In this document: piece after piece, positions 13,736 through 18,343 of the stretch
Position numbering within the stretch: position 1 is the first letter of the stretch
Layout of the letters: the number at the start of each line of letters is the position of its first letter
Assembly: GCA_049589355.1 (NCBI GenBank)
Contig: JBAWAP010000402.1
Span: 1 to 18,343 of the forward strand
Origin: JBAWAP01 sp049589355
GTDB taxonomy: Bacteria; Chloroflexota; Anaerolineae; VGOG01
Length of the DNA: 18,343 bases
Direction of reading: 5' to 3'
Notes under the pieces: model-generated
The model's database searches: none
Seen by the model: the letters and a program-made list of their open reading frames with translations, nothing else
Told to the model about the DNA's origin: nothing
Program-made: the position numbers and the translations under genes

Positions 13736-14502
13736 TTCTGGCTGACTTTCCTCCAATCGGCCAGGAAGCGTTCGATGCCGACGTCGGTCAGGGGGTGCTT
13801 GATGGCTTGCATCAGGACGTCGTAGGGCACGGTGGCGATGTCGGCGCCCAAGAGGGCTGCCTCGACGATGTGCATGGGGTGGCGGATGCTGGCGGCGATG
13901 ATCTCAGTATCGAGGCCGTAGGTTTCAAAGATCTCCACGATGTCAGCTACCACCTGCATGCCGTCGTTGCCCGCATCGTCCAGGCGTCCTACGAAGATTG
14001 AAACGAAGGAAGCACCAGCCAGGGCAGCCAAAAGCGCTTGATTGGCCGAGAAGACGAGGGTGGCGTTGGTGCGGATGCCCCAGGTGTAAACCAGGCTTCG
14101 CCCTGAGGCTCTGCCCGAAGGGTCGTGAGCGATGTCCGGGTCGGTGTCGCACTGGCCCAGCCAGGCGCAACCCTGACAGATGCTCTCTGGTTCGACTTCC
14201 AACTCGACAAGGGTACTGATAGCCTGAAGGCCCTCAGCGGTGACAGGTATTTTGATGACTACGTGAGGCGACCACTGGGCGATCTCTTTGGCCTGTTCTA
14301 CCATCTTGTCAGCCTCCAACTCAGTAACCTCAGCGCTGACGGGCCCCTGCACGAGGTAGCAGACCTCCTGGGTCACTTCCTTGTAGTCGCTGCGGCCAGC
14401 CGTCATCATCAGGCTGGGATTGGTGGTCACACCGCTGATGACCCCCAGCTTGGCTGCTTCGCGGATCTCCTCGATCTTGGCTGTGTCCAAGAAAATCTCC
14501 AT
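13732..14502 (-). CDS. tal: transaldolase / fructose-6-phosphate aldolase family with an insert
   Basis: The small (TalC/MipB-type) transaldolase fold: MEIFLDTAKIEEI, GVTTNPSL at 24-31, Schiff-base Lys84 in VVIKIPVTAEG, TLVFSANQALLAA, VGRLDD, and IIAASIRHPMH near the end. It transfers dihydroxyacetone units in the non-oxidative pentose phosphate pathway. At 256 aa it is about 40 residues longer than usual. The excess is one block, residues 99-141 (bases 14080-14208), between AISTL and GIRTNATLVF, where relatives have only about 3 residues. The block contains CQGCAWLGQC (Cys109, 112, 118) and a dispersed DNA repeat. The ATG has AGGAGGT 5 bases upstream. Confidence 0.93.
   Translation of the reverse strand: MEIFLDTAKIEEIREAAKLGVISGVTTNPSLMMTAGRSDYKEVTQEVCYLVQGPVSAEVTELEADKMVEQAKEIAQWSPHVVIKIPVTAEGLQAISTLVELEVEPESICQGCAWLGQCDTDPDIAHDPSGRASGRSLVYTWGIRTNATLVFSANQALLAALAGASFVSIFVGRLDDAGNDGMQVVADIVEIFETYGLDTEIIAASIRHPMHIVEAALLGADIATVPYDVLMQAIKHPLTDVGIERFLADWRKVSQK
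14101..14122. repeat. dispersed CCCTGAG...CGAAGGG element inside the transaldolase insert
   Basis: Starts CCCTGAG and ends CGAAGGG like the element at 9788-9806, with an unlike centre. Flanking CTTCG at 14096-14100 pairs with CGAAG at 14116-14120, so it can form a hairpin. It is in frame and encodes part of the extra block (PSGRASGR). Confidence 0.5.
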
Positions 14503-14559
14503 GCTCGACCTCCTGTGTTACTCTTTGACCTCATGGGAGTGCCGCATCCCACGCTATCC

Positions 14560-14588
14560 ATTATACCCTCTTTAGCTAGTTATCGCAA
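14560..14588 (-). promoter_or_regulatory. sigma-70-type promoter for the transaldolase operon
   Basis: On the minus strand, TTGCGA (14588-14583) is followed by 17 bases and a perfect TATAAT (14565-14560). Transcription would start near 14553, leaving a leader of about 50 bases before the transaldolase ATG. The -35 lies in the last codons of the 77-aa gene. Confidence 0.6.
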
Positions 14589-14805
14589 CCTCTTGCATTT
14601 TCTCTCTCAAACACTCAACCAGCCTCCGGCGTTTCTCTATGTCCTTCAGCCAGGCTTTCACCTCCCGCCAGACATCTGGGCAGTCCTCATCAACCTTGCC
14701 CACTATCTCCCGGATGTGCTTATCGGCTAGCTTGCGATTCTCCCAATTATCCTCGATACCAGCCTCGAAGAATACATCGCCTAGGTGCCTTGTGTAACAA
14801 GACAT
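14572..14805 (-). CDS. small conserved-looking protein, 77 aa
   Basis: A charged helical protein beginning MSCYTRHLGDVFFEAGIED and containing KHIREIVGKVDEDCPDVW. I recall small proteins with a similar MxCYTRHL start in archaea and Chloroflexota but know no function for them. AAGGAGG lies 7 bases upstream of the ATG, strongly supporting it as real. Two Cys (3, 42) and one His (7) could bind a metal. It lies 26 bp after the HAD gene, in the same direction. Confidence 0.75.
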   Translation of the reverse strand: MSCYTRHLGDVFFEAGIEDNWENRKLADKHIREIVGKVDEDCPDVWREVKAWLKDIEKRRRLVECLREKMQEVAITS

Positions 14806-14831
14806 GCGATTGCCTCCTTGTATGGGGGCGT

Positions 14832-15569
14832 TTATTTTTGCCCTCCGAGCACTTCTTGAAGCCTGCCACTCTCGACGAGTTTGCCGAAATCGGCCAGGGT
14901 GCCCTGCAAGTCGGCGCGTAGGGTAAGCTTCGTAATATCCGGCTTGGCGTCAGTCACCCAAAACGAACTGATTCCTAACTTTGCGACCGGGACGATATCC
15001 TCCTCGAAGTCGTTCCCCACCATCAGACAGTCTTCGGCGCGGCAGTCTATCTTATCCAGGATTTCCCGATAATAGGCAAGATGGGGCTTGCAGGTGTGCA
15101 TGTTCTCGTAAGCAGTGATGAGCGCATAATCGAAATCCCCTACTCCAGCCCACTCGAGGCGCTGCTCGATAGCGGTCAAGGGAAAGAGGGGGTTGGTCGC
15201 GATTACTACCGTGTAATCCTGAGCAAAGACCTCCTCCACAATAGCCCTCGCCTCGGGCTTGGTCCTGGTATAGATGCGTAGGCAGCCGAAGTCATGGGCA
15301 TAGAAATCATCGAAGATAGGGATCAGAGCCTCAGGCGGATGGCCCAGTTTGGGGAAGAAATCCTCCATGAAAACCTGGCGATTGGTCTTGATGGGATCGG
15401 TGTTCTTTGTCATGGCTTTTGTGGAACTCAGCAATTGCTCCACGAATCTGTGGGGTGGGATCAGGTGTGCCACCCTGGCAGTCAACGCCTCCAGATATTT
15501 GGGGAGGAAGGTCTCCATTTTGTTATTCAGCAAGGTGCCATCCAAGTCGAATAGAATGACTTTCGTCAA
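14832..15569 (-). CDS. HAD-superfamily hydrolase
   Basis: A 245-aa HAD phosphatase with all four motifs: DLDGT at 8-12 (nucleophile Asp8, acid/base Asp10), Thr125 in VVIATNP, Lys161 in CKPH, and GNDFEED at 185-191. A helical cap lies between residues 15 and 100. The substrate is unknown; phosphoglycolate- or sugar-phosphatase activity is typical of this class. The start is TTG at 15569, with GGGAGGTGAT upstream; no ATG fits the DLDGT position. An extended -10 promoter lies at 15617-15625. Confidence 0.88.
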   Translation of the reverse strand: MTKVILFDLDGTLLNNKMETFLPKYLEALTARVAHLIPPHRFVEQLLSSTKAMTKNTDPIKTNRQVFMEDFFPKLGHPPEALIPIFDDFYAHDFGCLRIYTRTKPEARAIVEEVFAQDYTVVIATNPLFPLTAIEQRLEWAGVGDFDYALITAYENMHTCKPHLAYYREILDKIDCRAEDCLMVGNDFEEDIVPVAKLGISSFWVTDAKPDITKLTLRADLQGTLADFGKLVESGRLQEVLGGQK

Positions 15570-15616
15570 GATCGCTTATCACCTCCCAGTTAATCCTCAA
15601 CAAAGCACGGGTTTTA

Positions 15617-15625
15617 ATTATACCA
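15617..15625 (-). promoter_or_regulatory. extended -10 promoter (TGGTATAAT) of the HAD gene
   Basis: TGGTATAAT read on the minus strand, about 48 bases upstream of the HAD start. No good -35 is present, as usual for extended -10 promoters. A small dyad, GTAGT-GA-ACTAC (15643-15654), lies just upstream and could be an operator. Confidence 0.55.
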
Positions 15626-15760
15626 CCAATTCGACCAAGGGGGTAGTGAACTACTTGGGGACATCAGATATTCTGAAAGAGGCGCATTTTGGACTAGGGA
15701 CGTACCTTTCATTGCGACAACAAAACGGATGTAGGCTTTCAGAACGTCTGAGAGGACATC

Positions 15761-15794
15761 TATACTATGCAAAAAGCCCGAAATCTGGTATAAT
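15761..15794 (+). promoter_or_regulatory. promoter region of the SPFH-signal peptidase genes
   Basis: TGGTATAAT at 15786-15794 is a perfect extended -10, giving a leader of about 26 bases to the ATG at 15827. A second possible -10, TATACT at 15761-15766, has TTCAGA 17 bases before it (15738-15743). The stretch 15655-15760 shows nothing else. Confidence 0.65.
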
Positions 15795-15826
15795 AAATAG
15801 TGGAAAAAAGGATAAGGAGTTTTGAC

Positions 15827-16816
15827 ATGAAAAAGCTAAAGTTCCCGATGCCTGGCCGCAGCGTGCTTGTTATCGCCGGCGTGGCGCTCCTGGTTCTGAT
15901 TCTGGCTTCCTCCAGCTACGTCCAGGTCGAGTACGGCACAGTGGGACTGGTCGCTCGCTTCGGGGCAGTGGCAGGGAGACTCATGCGGCCAGGCCTGAAC
16001 TGGAAGATGCCGCTCATTGAGAATGTATTGTCCTATCGCACCCAGGAGATCGTCTACCAAACTGCTGAGCAGGGGGAGTCAGAAGCTGACTATGTGGACT
16101 TCCCCACCGATACCACCACCGCCGATGGGCAGCAGATCATCCTGAAGTACTCCATTCGCTTCCGCATTGATCCTGACAAGGTAAGCTGGATCGCCAACAA
16201 CATCGGCGACGAGCGGGACGTGGTGGAGAAGGTGGTCAAGTTCCACAGCCGCATCCTGGCTCGTAACATCCCCAAGGAGTACGCTGCCCTCGACCTCTAC
16301 ACAGGGAATATCCAGGCTGTCCAGGAGCAATTCGAAGAGCAGCTCGAGCCTCTTTTTGCCGAGAAGGGAATCGTCCTCGACAGCTTCGGCCTGCGGAAGA
16401 TCGAGTTCACCGAGGATTACAAACAGGCCGTGGAGCAGAAACAGATCGAGGCCGAGACCGTTACCACGGAGCAGCACCGGGCTGAGCAGGCAGTTTATCA
16501 AGCTCAGGCCCAGGTTGAGCTGGCCAAAGGTGAGGCCCAGTCCACCATCGAACGAGCCAAGGGCGATGCGGAAAAGGTGAAGCTACTGGCAGGGGCGGAG
16601 GCAGAGGCCATCCAGATCAAGGGTGAAGCCCTGGCAAAGTACCCGGCCATCATCCAACTGCGATTTGTGGAATCCCTGAGCGACCCAGAGGGCAGGGTCA
16701 CCTGGGGCATCATGCCTCCCGGCAGCTTCGTTCCCTTCCTCAATCTGACGCCCGGTGAGACCGTGACTGGAGCTACCATTGTGCCCAGCGCTGTAATCAC
16801 CGATACCACGCCGTAG
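15827..16816 (+). CDS. SPFH/band-7 (prohibitin/HflK-like) membrane protein
   Basis: 329 aa. One N-terminal membrane helix (about residues 12-29) is followed by a band-7 domain (VQVEYGTVGLVARFGAV..., RPGLNWKMPLIENV) and then a long helical part rich in Ala, Glu and Gln (ETVTTEQHRAEQAVYQAQAQ...GEAQSTIERAKGDAEK) that drives ring assembly in this family. Such proteins organise membrane microdomains and often modulate membrane proteases. The ATG at 15827 has AAGGAG 7 bases upstream; the frame opens at a GTG at 15800 with no support. Signal peptidase I follows 14 bp later. Confidence 0.92.
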   Translation: MKKLKFPMPGRSVLVIAGVALLVLILASSSYVQVEYGTVGLVARFGAVAGRLMRPGLNWKMPLIENVLSYRTQEIVYQTAEQGESEADYVDFPTDTTTADGQQIILKYSIRFRIDPDKVSWIANNIGDERDVVEKVVKFHSRILARNIPKEYAALDLYTGNIQAVQEQFEEQLEPLFAEKGIVLDSFGLRKIEFTEDYKQAVEQKQIEAETVTTEQHRAEQAVYQAQAQVELAKGEAQSTIERAKGDAEKVKLLAGAEAEAIQIKGEALAKYPAIIQLRFVESLSDPEGRVTWGIMPPGSFVPFLNLTPGETVTGATIVPSAVITDTTP

Positions 16817-16830
16817 GCAAGGAGGAAATC

Positions 16831-17394
16831 GTGGAAGAATTTACACAAGAGCACGAGGAAGAGCCTAAATCTACGTCTGCGCAGTTTATACTCAATGCAG
16901 TGTGGGAGCTAGTGATTACAGTCTTGCCGGCTCTCCTGGTTGCGTTGTTCATCAACGTCTTTGTGGCCGAGGCGGCGATAGTGGAATATGGGCCGAGTAT
17001 GCAGCCCAATCTGTATCGCGGCTATCGGGTGATGGCGGAAAAGGTCTCCTATCATCTCCATCCCCCGCATCGCGGGGATGTAGTAATCGTTGACCGGCCG
17101 GGGAATGAGGTGTCGCTGATCAAGCGGGTAGTGGCTCTGCCTGGAGAGACGGTAGAGGTACGCGGCGGGCACGTGTTTATTGACGGACAGCCAATCGAGG
17201 AGCCGTGGGTGACCAATTTTGGTGGGCCGAGTTACCCGCCAACGGTCGTACCACCGGATCACGTCTTCATTCTGGGTGACAACCGCAGCAACTCGCGAGA
17301 CTCTCGTGCCATCGGACCGGTGCCGATGGATACAATTAAAGGGCGCGTCTGGCTTGTTTACTGGCCGTTGGATCAGATCAAGTTGGTGCCATAG
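16831..17394 (+). CDS. lepB: signal peptidase I
   Basis: 187 aa with one membrane helix (about 25-47). Catalytic Ser56 is in YGPSMQPNL and the general base Lys98 is in LIKRVVALPGE. The conserved GDNRSNSRDSR box is at 149-159. It cleaves Sec and Tat signal peptides on the outer face of the membrane, for example that of the secreted protein in this window. The start is GTG at 16831 with AAGGAGG 5 bases upstream. The gene is co-directional with and adjacent to the SPFH gene, so the two are probably one transcript. Confidence 0.96.
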   Translation: MEEFTQEHEEEPKSTSAQFILNAVWELVITVLPALLVALFINVFVAEAAIVEYGPSMQPNLYRGYRVMAEKVSYHLHPPHRGDVVIVDRPGNEVSLIKRVVALPGETVEVRGGHVFIDGQPIEEPWVTNFGGPSYPPTVVPPDHVFILGDNRSNSRDSRAIGPVPMDTIKGRVWLVYWPLDQIKLVP

Positions 17395-17416
17395 ATCAAC
17401 GGGTCAACGAGTGAAG
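17394..17416. repeat. short octad repeat (GATCAACG GGTCAACG)
   Basis: Two full and one degenerate copy of an 8-bp unit directly after the signal peptidase stop. It is similar in style to the other micro-repeat arrays but has a different unit. Confidence 0.4.
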
Positions 17417-17441
17417 TATTATCCTGATTCACAAAGAAGAG

Positions 17442-18206
17442 ATGTCATTAGAACTTCAAAAAACATTAAAGTCAACGATACTGAGACACCTTTCACGACT
17501 TGAGAGATACGAACCCGCTCATGGGAGGGGCACAAGCAGGCTAAGCTTGACTGAACTCAAGCAAGCATTTGCCGACGACCCTGTGTATTCCATTTTCGGG
17601 CTTGATTCGCCAGAATACATTGCAGCCGCTTTCGCCGGGGGCATCATAACCAGTATCCATCGTAAGATAGGCGATGCCTATGAGGATTGTGTACGCACTA
17701 TCTTCTCTACTCAGTATCACCTGACCGCTGAACAGGTGCACTACACAGCTATGATCTCTTCGGGTGATAGGCAGCTTAGGCGCAGCCTTGATGCTTACTT
17801 CGCGTTGAAAGACCTTCCGCAGGCTCGCCGGGAAAGTTGGGCCAGCTATGCTGAAAGTCAACTGAAGCAAATCAGCTCTACTCCCAAAGTCGCTATCGAA
17901 GCTATCGGGTTTGAGGTGCGTCATTGCTATCAGTCCGCGGACTCAAAACGGGTCCAGGCGGATGAGGCGATGGCTCGTCACTGCATCGTTTCTGGCATAC
18001 TCCCAGTGATGCTCATATTCTGCGCACAATCAAACAGAAATGTGGTCAACCGCTATCGCTCACTGTGGGTTGTCACAGAAGGACACGCATCATACGATTT
18101 GCTGAAAGTACAAACCGGCTTTGATTTCTATGCCTTCCTGCTTGCTAATAAAGAATCATTCCGTCAACCAGTTGTCGAGATGTTGAAGAGACTACGAGAG
18201 ACATGA
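17442..18206 (+). CDS. probable type II restriction endonuclease
   Basis: A 254-aa soluble protein. Recognition is by context and general form: its stop overlaps (ATGA) the start of a probable DNA methyltransferase, as in many restriction-modification operons. A PD-(D/E)xK-like core can be proposed with Asp117 (RRSLDAYF) and Glu158 in GFEVRHCYQSADSKR, followed by LPVMLIFC and TGFDFYAFL. The style reminds me of the ApaLI family (GTGCAC), but I cannot confirm it. The position expected to be Lys of ExK is Arg160, which could reduce or alter activity, unless Lys169 takes the role. The ATG has only a weak AAGAAG before it. Codon use looks less GC-rich than in the neighbours, consistent with transfer. 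Confidence 0.6.
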   Translation: MSLELQKTLKSTILRHLSRLERYEPAHGRGTSRLSLTELKQAFADDPVYSIFGLDSPEYIAAAFAGGIITSIHRKIGDAYEDCVRTIFSTQYHLTAEQVHYTAMISSGDRQLRRSLDAYFALKDLPQARRESWASYAESQLKQISSTPKVAIEAIGFEVRHCYQSADSKRVQADEAMARHCIVSGILPVMLIFCAQSNRNVVNRYRSLWVVTEGHASYDLLKVQTGFDFYAFLLANKESFRQPVVEMLKRLRET

Positions 18207-18343
18207 TGAGCCATCTTAAACAACTGCCACTATTTGTCACTAAAGCAAGTTTCCGGGAAAGAAATGTCAAATCTGTCACGTTCAAGGGTAATTTTGATTA
18301 TCCAATTCACCGCTGGTTTCGCCTTACACCCAGCTTCTCGCCC
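18203..18343 (+). CDS. probable DNA methyltransferase, 5' end only
   Basis: The first 47 codons are present and the gene runs off the window. The segment FDYPIHRWFRLTPSFSP is the start I know from site-specific DNA methyltransferases (HRWFRxTPxFS). The ATG at 18203 overlaps the endonuclease stop as ATGA; a second ATG lies at 18206. It should protect the host DNA from the upstream nuclease. The type of base methylated cannot be seen in the fragment. Confidence 0.7.
   Translation, partial: MMSHLKQLPLFVTKASFRERNVKSVTFKGNFDYPIHRWFRLTPSFSP

Noticed and set aside
13736..13756. TTG start at 13756 for the ABC exporter
   Set aside because: The ATG at 13735 gives the standard ATGA coupling with the transaldolase stop.
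15643..15654. Rho-independent terminator at GTAGT-GA-ACTAC
   Set aside because: The stem is only 5 bp with a 2-base loop and no T run; at most an operator-like dyad.

Overview
The window looks like a chromosomal piece of an uncultured Chloroflexota bacterium (Anaerolineae-like). The main clue is the secreted protein at 8764-9891: a signal peptide, a long Thr/Pro linker and a YLPLVIKDY tail, which I know as a Chloroflexota surface-protein ending. Short 7-8 bp tandem repeats at gene borders and clear AAGGAGG-type ribosome binding sites fit this. The assignment is an inference.

Layout. Positions 2-607 (+) are the 3' part of a D12-class adenine methyltransferase, convergent with and overlapping by 7 bp an EcoRV-type restriction endonuclease (601-1242, -). 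A compact minus-strand operon follows, read from 6434 down to 1274: a U32-peptidase-like barrel protein, an HpnK-type deacetylase, an HpnI-type glycosyltransferase, a DapA-type aldolase fused to a formaldehyde-activating-enzyme (Fae) domain, and a SAM methyltransferase. Upstream on the same strand lie a free-standing HTH-LAGLIDADG endonuclease (6510-7433), a broken zinc-ribbon gene (7495-7641), acylphosphatase, an unknown 200-aa protein and the secreted protein. Next come a PAS-PAS-GAF-HD-GYP regulator, an ABC exporter half and a transaldolase with an unusual insert, then a 77-aa protein and a HAD hydrolase. At about 15.6-15.8 kb two divergent promoters share the extended -10 TGGTATAAT. The plus-strand genes are an SPFH/band-7 membrane protein, signal peptidase I, a probable second type II restriction endonuclease and the start of its putative methyltransferase, cut by the window end.

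How it fits together. Two restriction-modification loci bracket the window. The central operon combines hopanoid side-chain type enzymes (HpnK/HpnI) with the aldolase-Fae fusion, which is the most novel-looking gene here. The fusion is joined by a heptad repeat (2417-2444) of the same class as repeats lying between other genes. In other places such arrays supply stop and start codons: the HpnI stop, the HpnK N-terminus, and the fusion stop plus the methyltransferase start. A second type of dispersed element, CCCTGAG...CGAAGGG, lies in frame inside the secreted protein and the transaldolase. Short mobile or slippage-prone repeats therefore appear to be reshaping proteins in this genome.

No tRNA, rRNA, CRISPR array or insertion sequence was seen.
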